Shown here piece by piece: positions 1 through 6,889 of a stretch of 64,000 nt of DNA. Position 1 is the stretch's first letter; each line of letters starts with the position of its first letter. Both the position numbers and the translations under genes were made by a program. This stretch comes from Staphylococcus sp. NAM3COL9 (GTDB taxonomy: Bacteria > Bacillota > Bacilli > Staphylococcales > Staphylococcaceae), in contig NZ_LGPC01000011.1 in NCBI RefSeq assembly GCF_001431205.1, positions 124,001-188,000 of the forward strand. The letters run 5' to 3'. Under the pieces are notes generated by a model. That model saw only the letters and a list, made by a program, of their open reading frames with translations, searched no databases and had not been told where the DNA came from.

Positions 1-578
1 TTAATAGCATTAATATCATCATCATTAATAATTCTTTTCGTCTTTCGATCATGTAGAAAATGTTTGCTATCCCAAGATGTGAATAACTGATTCATAACTT
101 TTGCAAATTCAGCAGCAATTTCGTAGCGCTCATTATGATTAGGGAGCGTTTCCATACTGTGATTTAAGGCTTCTAAATCTGTCATAGAGGTGACAAGATT
201 CCAACCTATACGTCCATGTGATAGATGATCTAGACTGAGTAATTGTCTAGATGCAGTAAAAGGGTTTGAGAACGTACTTGAAATTGTTGCAACAAGTCCA
301 ATGTGTGTTGTCACATGAGCAATAGCAGATAAACTGACAATTGGATCGAACCAAAATGCTGGCATATCAGTCGAAGATTTTGCAGGAAAAGATTGATTGT
401 CAGCGAAAAATACTGCGTCGAATAGTCCTTTTTCAGCAAGTTGCGCTAATTCCTGATAATAAGTAATTTCACCGATACGTGTCACACTAGAGTTAGGCAT
501 CAACCAAGCAGCTTGGTGGTGACCACAAGCATATAATAAAACGCCAATATTAAGTTGTTTTTGATTTTTATCAGACAT
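1..578 (-). CDS. Luciferase-like FMN-dependent monooxygenase, NtaA/SnaA/DszA type (partial, N-terminal 192 residues)
   Basis: The gene starts with ATG at 578, with GGAGG 8 bases upstream, and runs off the left edge, so only the N-terminal half is visible. The protein begins MSDKNQKQLNIGVLLYACGH and carries LFDAVFFAD and GRIGWNLVTS segments typical of the bacterial luciferase-like (LLM) superfamily, close to the nitrilotriacetate/dibenzothiophene-sulfone type. These enzymes use FMNH2 supplied by a separate reductase to oxidise small molecules, often cleaving C-N or C-S bonds. It lies 26 bases downstream of the short-chain dehydrogenase on the same strand and shares its TPP riboswitch, so a thiamine-related substrate is inferred. 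The exact substrate cannot be read from sequence. Family is quite sure, role is not. Confidence 0.85.
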   Translation of the reverse strand, partial: MSDKNQKQLNIGVLLYACGHHQAAWLMPNSSVTRIGEITYYQELAQLAEKGLFDAVFFADNQSFPAKSSTDMPAFWFDPIVSLSAIAHVTTHIGLVATISSTFSNPFTASRQLLSLDHLSHGRIGWNLVTSMTDLEALNHSMETLPNHNERYEIAAEFAKVMNQLFTSWDSKHFLHDRKTKRIINDDDINAI

Positions 579-604
579 AGAAAACACCTCCAATTTATAA
601 TTTT

Positions 605-1357
605 TTAATTCATCGTTAAGCCGCCATCAACAGTGAAATTTTGACCTGTTATACCGTTAGCTTGTTCAGATGCTAAGTATGCAACCATGTTTGCAATGTC
701 TTGTGGTGACGTCACACGCTTAAGAGGTGTTGTTTGTGCAATCATATCAAATACTTCAGTCGTCGTTGTAGCACTTGCGTCAGTCGTTTTTAACAAGCCT
801 CCTGACACGACATTGGCTCTAATACCAAATTGACCAAGCTCGGCAGCAATATTACGTGTAAAACCAATTAACCCAGCTTTTGCAGTTGTATATTCATGAT
901 AAGGTACAACGGGATTTTGATATAAATTTGTACCAATAGAAATAATATTACCTTGCTGTCTTTCTAAAAATTGAGGCATAACACTTTGTGTTACATTGAA
1001 GGCAGCCTTTAATGTACCATCTATTTGTCGTTGGTAATCAGCCCATGTTAAATCTTTAAATGCTTTTTGCTGTGTAGGATCAAATTTAAAACCTACTAAT
1101 GCATTGTTAACTACAACATCAATTTTACCGAAATATTGGATAGCCTGTTCAATTAAGCGTTCAATATCATTTCTATTTGTGACATCAGCTTGAATGGCAA
1201 TTGCAGAGTCTAATCCGATGTCAGAAACAAGATTTTCTGCTAACGATTTATTTTTGTAATAATTGATTATAATATTATACCCTTGTTGCGATAATGTTTT
1301 TGCAATCGTTGCACCTAAACCTCTACTACTACCAGTTACTAAAATAGTTTTATTCAT
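605..1357 (-). CDS. Short-chain dehydrogenase/reductase (FabG-like), 250 aa, TPP-riboswitch controlled
   Basis: A classical Rossmann-fold SDR. The NAD(P) motif TGSSRGLG is at residues 8-15, NNA at 84-86, and the active-site YTTAK has Tyr156 and Lys160. The position that aligns with the catalytic Ser of E. coli FabG appears to be Thr143 (IISIGT), an unusual substitution, although Ser140 is nearby. The start chosen is ATG 1357, because AGGAG lies 8 bases upstream; an in-frame ATG at 1405 lies within the terminator hairpin and is unlikely. It is the first gene after the TPP riboswitch and is followed 26 bases later by a flavin monooxygenase. Automatic annotation would call it 3-oxoacyl-ACP reductase, but the riboswitch and neighbour argue for a thiamine-linked redox step instead. 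The substrate is unknown. Confidence 0.88.
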   Translation of the reverse strand: MNKTILVTGSSRGLGATIAKTLSQQGYNIIINYYKNKSLAENLVSDIGLDSAIAIQADVTNRNDIERLIEQAIQYFGKIDVVVNNALVGFKFDPTQQKAFKDLTWADYQRQIDGTLKAAFNVTQSVMPQFLERQQGNIISIGTNLYQNPVVPYHEYTTAKAGLIGFTRNIAAELGQFGIRANVVSGGLLKTTDASATTTTEVFDMIAQTTPLKRVTSPQDIANMVAYLASEQANGITGQNFTVDGGLTMN

Positions 1358-1391
1358 AACTTTCACTCCTAAAATTTTAAAAATTAAAATT

Positions 1392-1430
1392 AAAAAAATA
1401 CACAACCCTCACTATAGAAAGTTGTGTATT
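1392..1430 (-). terminator. Intrinsic terminator, expression platform of the TPP riboswitch
   Basis: On the minus strand a 10-bp perfect stem (1421-1430 with 1397-1406, AATACACAAC/GTTGTGTATT) is followed by seven U residues (1398 down to 1392). It lies between the TPP aptamer and the SDR ribosome binding site, the expected place for transcription attenuation when TPP is bound. I did not work out the alternative antiterminator pairing. Confidence 0.8.
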
Positions 1431-1497
1431 AGAAATGATAGAATAGTGATATTGCAAAAAGGCAAGATTGCCCCTTGAATATATGATATAAAATCTT

Positions 1498-1583
1498 TCA
1501 CACTTTCCTCCGCTAGTTTCAGCTAGATCAGGTTCAAAGGGTTTGAGTTGTACTCATCTCAGTTCATAACACCCCTAGTGTAT
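1498..1583 (-). promoter_or_regulatory. TPP (thiamine pyrophosphate) riboswitch aptamer
   Basis: Read on the minus strand, the sequence contains the conserved THI-box blocks in order: ACTAGGGGTG, CTGAGATGAG, ACCCTTTGAACCTGATCTAG, then ACTAGCGGAGGAAAGTG. The closing P1 stem pairs ACACT (1577-1581) with AGTGT (1500-1504). Such aptamers bind thiamine pyrophosphate and lower expression of thiamine synthesis, salvage or transport genes. Here it precedes an SDR and a luciferase-like monooxygenase, with a terminator hairpin between aptamer and first gene. Confidence 0.96.
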
Positions 1584-1604
1584 GCGTTTGTTTAATTTAG
1601 TCTC

Positions 1605-1633
1605 AATGTATAGCTTTTAAATATAGATGTCAA
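1605..1633 (-). promoter_or_regulatory. SigA-type promoter of the TPP-riboswitch operon
   Basis: On the minus strand TTGACA (1628-1633) is followed after 17 bases by TACATT (1605-1610). Transcription would start near 1598, about 15 bases before the riboswitch aptamer. The -35 is a perfect consensus. Confidence 0.6.
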
Positions 1634-1844
1634 GAGACTTAAAATAATTCAAGGAATATCAAAGTTTTATCAAGGGCGTGAAAAGGGAAAATAGACAAAA
1701 GCGCGTAGTTCACAAGATAATTGAGGAGAAAAAATGTTTTTTTAAAATTGGTAAAGGATAACCTCTTTACAAACATCAGAAGAACTGGTATCATTATTTC
1801 TTGTAGAAAATAAATACTTATGAAATTAAAAGGAGAGAATATAA
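1634..1844. other. Divergent intergenic region between the TPP operon and rpsP
   Basis: It separates the minus-strand oxidoreductase operon from rpsP. Apart from the two divergent promoters (minus strand 1605-1633, plus strand 1766-1794) I see no gene. In most Firmicutes ffh lies directly upstream of rpsP; here that neighbour is displaced beyond the window or absent. Confidence 0.5.
1766..1794 (+). promoter_or_regulatory. SigA-type promoter for rpsP
   Basis: TTTACA (1766-1771) and TATCAT (1789-1794) are separated by 17 bases. They lie 50 bases before the rpsP start codon. This gives rpsP its own promoter, as would be needed once it is separated from an upstream ffh gene. Confidence 0.55.
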
Positions 1845-2111
1845 ATGGCAGTTAAAATTCGTTTAACACGTTTAGGCTCAAAAAGAAATCCATTCTATCG
1901 TATCGTAGTTGCAGATGCTCGTGCGCCACGTGACGGTCGTAATATCGAACAAATCGGTACTTACAACCCTAACAATGTAAATGCACCAGAAGTTAAAATC
2001 GACGAAGAATTAGCACTTAAATGGTTAAAAGACGGTGCTAAACCGACTGATACAGTTCATAATATCTTATCAAGAGAAGGTATTTTGAAAAAATTCGACG
2101 ACCAAAAATAA
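1845..2111 (+). CDS. rpsP: 30S ribosomal protein S16
   Basis: This 88-residue protein begins [20 protein letters not shown], the conserved start of bacterial S16, and continues with [12 protein letters not shown] and IGTYNP. S16 binds 16S rRNA in the body of the small subunit and is needed early in assembly. The start has AAAGGAGA 9 bases upstream. It is followed by an intrinsic terminator and then by rimM, whose product matures the 30S subunit. Against the S. aureus protein as I recall it, it is about three residues shorter at the C-terminus and differs at several internal positions, one reason to favour another Staphylococcus species. Confidence 0.98.
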   Translation: MAVKIRLTRLGSKRNPFYRIVVADARAPRDGRNIEQIGTYNPNNVNAPEVKIDEELALKWLKDGAKPTDTVHNILSREGILKKFDDQK

Positions 2112-2144
2112 GTTTTAGACTTATTAAACAAATATATTATTTGT

Positions 2145-2173
2145 AAGAGTACCGTTTAGGTGCTCTTTTTTTT
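2145..2173 (+). terminator. Intrinsic terminator after rpsP
   Basis: Stem AGAGTACC / GGTGCTCT with a 5-base loop is followed by a run of eight T residues. Confidence 0.85.
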
Positions 2174-2241
2174 AATGGAAAATATTATAATCAGTGCTTT
2201 AAAATAGTTGAAAATAAGAAAATTTTCTAGTGAGTAATGTA

Positions 2242-2270
2242 TTACTATGTTAATTTATACATGTTATAAT
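2242..2270 (+). promoter_or_regulatory. Extended -10 promoter for rimM-trmD
   Basis: TATAAT at 2265-2270 is preceded by TG one base upstream (2262-2263), an extended -10 element. A weak -35 TTACTA lies at 2242-2247 with a 17-base spacer. It follows the rpsP terminator, so rimM-trmD-rplS probably form a separate unit. Confidence 0.6.
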
Positions 2271-2330
2271 AATTAAATCATACATAAAAATACACAACAC
2301 TTATAAGATACATTTATCGGAGGCACATAT

Positions 2331-2834
2331 ATGAAAGTTGAAGTTGGGAAAATTGTAAATACACATGGCATTAAAGGTGAAGTGAAAATAAAATCTAATT
2401 CTGATTTTACAGATAAACGTTTTCAACCAGGAGAAATAGTTGAAATAGCACGTAAAGATAAAGCGCCACTCAAATTTAAAATTGCTTCATACCGTATGCA
2501 TAAAGGCTTGCATATGCTTACGTTTGAAGGCATCAATAACATTAATGATATCGAGTATTTAAAAGGTGAAACACTTTTACAAGAACGTGATCATGAAGAA
2601 ATAGAACTTGGAGAACATGAATTTTATTATTCGGATATCATTGGCTGTACCGTTTTTAATGAAGACACTCCAATTGGTCGTGTGATTGAGATATTTGAAA
2701 CAGGTGCAAACGATGTATGGGTAGTCAAAGGCGACAAAGAATACCTCATTCCTTATATCGCCGACGTGGTCAAAGAGATTGATGTAGAAGGTAGACGCAT
2801 TCAAATCACGCCTATGGAAGGATTATTAGATTAA
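2331..2834 (+). CDS. rimM: Ribosome maturation factor RimM
   Basis: RimM (167 aa) binds ribosomal protein S19 and helps the head of the 30S subunit mature. The N-terminal RimM barrel starts [18 protein letters not shown] at about residue 5. The C-terminal PRC-barrel covers about residues 95-167 and contains [16 protein letters not shown] and LIPYI. GGAGG lies 8 bases before the ATG. The TAA stop shares one base with the trmD start, so the two are translationally coupled. The order rpsP-rimM-trmD-rplS is conserved across bacteria. Confidence 0.97.
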   Translation: MKVEVGKIVNTHGIKGEVKIKSNSDFTDKRFQPGEIVEIARKDKAPLKFKIASYRMHKGLHMLTFEGINNINDIEYLKGETLLQERDHEEIELGEHEFYYSDIIGCTVFNEDTPIGRVIEIFETGANDVWVVKGDKEYLIPYIADVVKEIDVEGRRIQITPMEGLLD

Positions 2835-3571
2835 TGAGAATCGACTATTTAACATTATTTCCTAGTATGTTTGAAGGCGTGTTAAACCAATCTATTTTAA
2901 AACGCGCTCAAGAGAAAGATTTGTTACAAGTAAATACAGTGGATTTTAGACACTTCGCTGAAAATAAACATAACCAAGTGGATGACTACCCATTTGGAGG
3001 TGGCCAGGGGATGGTTTTAAAGCCGGAACCTATATTCAATGCTATGGATAGTATTGAGCAAACAGAAGACACAAGGGTCATCTTAATGTGTCCTCAAGGA
3101 CGCCCATTTACTCAAAAAATAGCTAATGAACTCAGTCAGGCGGAGCACTTAGTATTTATTTGTGGACATTATGAAGGATATGATGAAAGAATCCGTGAAC
3201 ATTTAGTCACTGATGAAATTTCAATGGGGGACTACGTATTGACTGGTGGCGAGCTACCAGCGATGGTAATGACAGATGCGGTAGTTAGACTTTTACCTGG
3301 TGTTTTAGGTAATCAACAATCTCACATGGATGATTCGTTTCAAGATGGTTTACTAGAGTTTCCGCAATATACTCGACCTCGTATGTACAAGGATTTGAAT
3401 GTGCCGGACGTTTTATTATCAGGTAATCATGCCCACATTGATAACTGGCGTCATGAACAGAAAATTTTAAGAACGTGGGAAAAGCGTCCTGATTTATTAG
3501 AACATTATCCATTGACTAAAAAAGACCAAGAAATTATAGAAAGATATAAAAAGCAATTGAAAAAAGATTAG
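2834..3571 (+). CDS. trmD: tRNA (guanine-N1)-methyltransferase TrmD
   Basis: TrmD (245 aa) methylates G37 next to the anticodon of certain tRNAs using S-adenosylmethionine, which prevents +1 frameshifting. It is a SPOUT-fold enzyme with a trefoil knot. The motifs [18 protein letters not shown] (about residue 51), [10 protein letters not shown] and [19 protein letters not shown] (about residue 133) form the knot and SAM site. It overlaps rimM by one base and is followed by the rplS leader region. Length and sequence are full for the family. Confidence 0.98.
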   Translation: MRIDYLTLFPSMFEGVLNQSILKRAQEKDLLQVNTVDFRHFAENKHNQVDDYPFGGGQGMVLKPEPIFNAMDSIEQTEDTRVILMCPQGRPFTQKIANELSQAEHLVFICGHYEGYDERIREHLVTDEISMGDYVLTGGELPAMVMTDAVVRLLPGVLGNQQSHMDDSFQDGLLEFPQYTRPRMYKDLNVPDVLLSGNHAHIDNWRHEQKILRTWEKRPDLLEHYPLTKKDQEIIERYKKQLKKD

Positions 3572-3672
3572 TAATATGCTAACATATCTTAAGTGTGCGA
3601 CACACGAAAATCACTATGGTCCGCTGCTATATTTTGTCCAGGCAAGAACATAGGTTGAAGGAGAGAAAAATA
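3572..3672 (+). promoter_or_regulatory. Probable L19 leader RNA upstream of rplS
   Basis: The 101 bases between trmD and rplS are longer than an ordinary operon spacer and include TGTGCGACACACG and GGTCCGCTGCTATATTTTGT blocks, with short complementary segments. An autoregulatory L19 leader is known at this position in low-GC Firmicutes. The assignment rests mainly on position; I did not derive a full secondary structure. Confidence 0.45.
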
Positions 3673-4023
3673 ATGAGTAATCACAAATTAATCGAAGCAG
3701 TAACGCAATCGCAATTACGCACAGATATACCTTCATTCCGTCCAGGTGACACTTTAAAAGTTCACGTACGTATTGTCGAAGGTACTCGCGAACGTATCCA
3801 ATTATTCGAAGGTGTAGTTATTAAACGCCGTGGTGGAGGAGTTTCAGAAACTTTCACAGTACGTAAAATATCTTCAGGTGTTGGTGTGGAACGTACATTC
3901 CCATTACACACTCCAAAAATCGAAAATATTGAAGTTAAACGTCGTGGTAAAGTACGTCGTGCTAAATTATACTACCTACGTGAATTACGTGGTAAAGCTG
4001 CTAGAATTAAAGAAATTCGTTAA
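3673..4023 (+). CDS. rplS: 50S ribosomal protein L19
   Basis: L19 (116 aa) sits at the interface of the two ribosomal subunits. The sequence holds [39 protein letters not shown] and [13 protein letters not shown], all typical of L19. The start chosen is ATG 3673 ([10 protein letters not shown]) because AAGGAGAG lies about 9 bases upstream. The longer open frame from 3595 would translate the leader RNA. A strong terminator follows the stop codon. Confidence 0.98.
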   Translation: MSNHKLIEAVTQSQLRTDIPSFRPGDTLKVHVRIVEGTRERIQLFEGVVIKRRGGGVSETFTVRKISSGVGVERTFPLHTPKIENIEVKRRGKVRRAKLYYLRELRGKAARIKEIR

Positions 4024-4037
4024 TCAGCAAATTAGAC

Positions 4038-4072
4038 AAAAAAAGCGATTCCCAATGGGAGTCGCTTTTTTT
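4038..4072 (+). terminator. Intrinsic terminator after rplS
   Basis: Stem AAGCGATTCCC / GGGAGTCGCTT (one G-U pair, loop AAT) is flanked by A-runs and T-runs, so it can act in both directions. Confidence 0.92.
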
Positions 4073-4107
4073 GATACATATATATAATGTAAGATACTTT
4101 ATGCTTT

Positions 4108-4146
4108 TTTGCTAGAAACGCAATTTTAGTCGATGTTTCTAGCAAA
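4108..4146. repeat. 12-bp perfect inverted repeat between rplS and the yfhO pair
   Basis: TTTGCTAGAAAC (4108-4119) and GTTTCTAGCAAA (4135-4146) are perfectly complementary with a 15-base loop. There is no U-tract on either side, so it is not a typical terminator. It lies between convergent genes and may act as an RNA 3'-end stabiliser for the minus-strand yfhO transcript. Confidence 0.5.
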
Positions 4147-4237
4147 CTTAAGCTGCTTGATGATTAAAGTCAAACATAAATCTGTTTGGTTTTTTATTGT
4201 ATGCAAATATAACTTACACATTATTTTAATATTTCTT

Positions 4238-6853
4238 TTAGTTACTTGGTTTAATCCATTTTGTGAATGCAAGACTCAATATAATACCTATAATACTTAA
4301 AACGACTAAGAAGATTGTATGTGGCGGCGTATATTTGAGTTCGATTTTTTCTTGTCCTTTTTCAACTGGAATTATGGTCATAATGCCATTGCCTTGTTTC
4401 ACAGGGAGTGTTTTATCATTGGCATATGCCTTCATACCGTCACGATATGCCATTGGTAAGACAAGATAACCTTCATCATTTTTGTCTTTTTTTATTGTGT
4501 AACCAGAACGATGTTCAGTAACTTGTACGCTATCTAATTGTTTAGATGCTTTATTTAGAGTCTTATAGTTTTCACCGTAAATGCCTTTAATATTAAAACG
4601 ATATTTGCCTTGTGACAATTTAACGCGTAGTTTTTCATCTGCTTTTACACGCATTGTAACAGGTGTGACAAACCGGCGATATTTATAAGTCAATTCATTA
4701 CGACCTTGATTGTATTCGTTTACGCCGACGTCATGTTGCTTGTCAGGACTTAATAGTTCAACATCCATTTCTATATACATATCTTTGTATTTATTTGCAA
4801 TGGAGGGTGGCAAGGTATATGTGATGCCACCTTTGTCTTTTGTAACAATGAGTTTTCCATCTTTATCTCTATACGCATCATTTAAAGAGGTAGAGGTTTT
4901 GTCTAATAAATTATCATTAGTTTTAAAGTAGCTATTAGGTTTGGCATCTTTATCATTAAGCACGACACCTTGCAACATTGCTTGTTCTTTATCAAGCGGT
5001 GATTTAAGGTATTTTGAATCATAAACCTTGTTGGTTATATGAGCACTTGGGTATTTAATTTCGTTCGTTGAATGAATAAATGATTCTTTTTTTGAATGAT
5101 GAATCGTATCTTTAGGCTCAAAACCAAAAGACATATTCAAATCATTTGGTCGACGTATGCGATCGTTAACGTTCCATAATGCCATTAAATTCGCTCTATT
5201 TGATAATAATCGATAGGTACTATTTTTATCAGTATGCATATTAATTTGTAATGTTTGATCATAATATTTTAATATGTCACCATCAAAAATACTTGAATAT
5301 AAAGCAATACCATTAAAATGGTAAATCATTGGTGAATTAAGACCATATTGCGCCATATAATCAATTCTACTCAGTGGATCTTCGTTATGCTGTTGATTGA
5401 TCTCAGCTATTTTCTTAGATAAGGCAGAACTTTTGTATTTTGACGCATGCATAGCTGATTTTGTAGATTCATAGTTTTTCACATTATTAAAGTGATGATT
5501 AGAAAGAATCATACTTTGTTGCACAATAAATAACACTAATAATACTACTAATGTCCAACGTTTTTTTAGTAGTGACCTTTTAAATAAAAGTATTCCAATA
5601 AAGATTATAATAATAAGACAAGCGAGCATCCAAGTCATTTTTTCTTTTTCAACTATAATTGTCATGACTGACATGATGAGCAAGGTGGGTACACAGGATA
5701 AAATATAGGATTTGAGTTTTAAATCTGAAATGTGTTGAATGAATAATGCAATTAATCCTGCAGTGGCGAAAGCAAATATGTAAACCCATCTGCGTTCGGG
5801 TGTCGAAAAGCCATTAAACATACTATCAAAATAGGGTGTCAATGAACCGACCAACATAATCCAAGTCATAATTGCAAAAAATCTATAATAATAATGTCTA
5901 TATAACTTAAATGATAGCAATGCTACTATAGCGATAATCGAAACAGTGATATAAAATCCATTACTAAAAAAGTGTTTTTGTCGTGCAAAATCTGTAAACA
6001 TATCGATATTAAAATGTGGATTACTAACTCGATCATTGTTGAAAAATGAAGTGACTCCGGTATAGAATCCCCAAATACTGACTAGTGTGCTTAATACTAT
6101 CGCTACAGGGATAATCCATAATTTTTGTTTTCGAGTTACGATATCACTCGGATGTGGAAATACTAATCTATAAAGGTAATATGCAAACAGTACAAGTGAT
6201 TCATAATAACTAAAATAGAAATTTGAAAATAAAGTTAGAGCTACAGCAAAAATAAATAAACCTATTTTCTTTTCCCTATAAAATCGTTCAATAGCCAATA
6301 AAGAGAGTGGAAGAAAAATAAGTAAATCTCCGTAATATGACCAGGTGAAATTAAAATAAATGACTACTGTAGAGGCGCCATATAACATAGATGCCAGAAA
6401 AGCAGCATGGCTTTTAAATTTTATATATCTAAAATAGTAAAAGGCTAATACGAACGTCACTACACCTTTAACAAAAGCAACAATCAATTGGTTACTTGCC
6501 CAATACGTGATGTTACTTGGATTACTATTAAATAACACTTCTGATAGCCAGACAAAAATAAAATTAATCAAAGTAAATGGAGAAGTAGCATAATAATAAG
6601 ATAAATCTTTTACATAATCGCCACCTAACCCAAATGAATGATCATAAAAACTAGTGAATTGGCTAAAATGATCATACAAATACATTTGAAATGGCATCAT
6701 TTGCCTATAGCCATCACCATCTCCGCTAAAAACGATACCTTCAGTCAAACAACGAAAAATATATGGTGTGAATGTTAGTAAAGCTACGCCTATACCTAGC
6801 GCAACGATACAAATAAATCTTGTAACTTTGTGGGCCCAAAGTTTACTAAACAT
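4238..6853 (-). CDS. YfhO family membrane protein, probable GT-C type glycosyltransferase (second gene of pair)
   Basis: This 871-residue polytopic membrane protein has about a dozen hydrophobic segments in residues 1-460, a large extracytoplasmic region, and one last membrane segment near the C-terminus (TIFLVVLSIIGIILSLAFTKW). Near the N-terminus GDGDGYRQMMPFQMYLYDHF and FGLGGDYVKDLSYYYATSPF resemble the acidic-loop region of GT-C enzymes. In Bacillus and S. aureus, YfhO acts with CsbB and GtcA to add GlcNAc to lipoteichoic acid outside the membrane. ATG 6853 is preferred over ATG 6859 because GAGGT lies 7 bases before the former and directly abuts the latter. It starts 37 bases after its paralogue. 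Confidence 0.85.
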   Translation of the reverse strand: MFSKLWAHKVTRFICIVALGIGVALLTFTPYIFRCLTEGIVFSGDGDGYRQMMPFQMYLYDHFSQFTSFYDHSFGLGGDYVKDLSYYYATSPFTLINFIFVWLSEVLFNSNPSNITYWASNQLIVAFVKGVVTFVLAFYYFRYIKFKSHAAFLASMLYGASTVVIYFNFTWSYYGDLLIFLPLSLLAIERFYREKKIGLFIFAVALTLFSNFYFSYYESLVLFAYYLYRLVFPHPSDIVTRKQKLWIIPVAIVLSTLVSIWGFYTGVTSFFNNDRVSNPHFNIDMFTDFARQKHFFSNGFYITVSIIAIVALLSFKLYRHYYYRFFAIMTWIMLVGSLTPYFDSMFNGFSTPERRWVYIFAFATAGLIALFIQHISDLKLKSYILSCVPTLLIMSVMTIIVEKEKMTWMLACLIIIIFIGILLFKRSLLKKRWTLVVLLVLFIVQQSMILSNHHFNNVKNYESTKSAMHASKYKSSALSKKIAEINQQHNEDPLSRIDYMAQYGLNSPMIYHFNGIALYSSIFDGDILKYYDQTLQINMHTDKNSTYRLLSNRANLMALWNVNDRIRRPNDLNMSFGFEPKDTIHHSKKESFIHSTNEIKYPSAHITNKVYDSKYLKSPLDKEQAMLQGVVLNDKDAKPNSYFKTNDNLLDKTSTSLNDAYRDKDGKLIVTKDKGGITYTLPPSIANKYKDMYIEMDVELLSPDKQHDVGVNEYNQGRNELTYKYRRFVTPVTMRVKADEKLRVKLSQGKYRFNIKGIYGENYKTLNKASKQLDSVQVTEHRSGYTIKKDKNDEGYLVLPMAYRDGMKAYANDKTLPVKQGNGIMTIIPVEKGQEKIELKYTPPHTIFLVVLSIIGIILSLAFTKWIKPSN

Positions 6854-6889
6854 AATCATACCTCATCTCTGACAAACTCCTTTTAAATA

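Noticed and set aside
1263-1478. 71-codon plus-strand frame over the TPP operon leader
   Set aside because: It lies antisense to the SDR start and terminator and has no supporting start signal.
2217-2232. Possible CodY box (AATTTTCTAGTGAGT) before rimM
   Set aside because: Only the left half agrees with AATTTTCWGAAAATT; too weak in AT-rich sequence.
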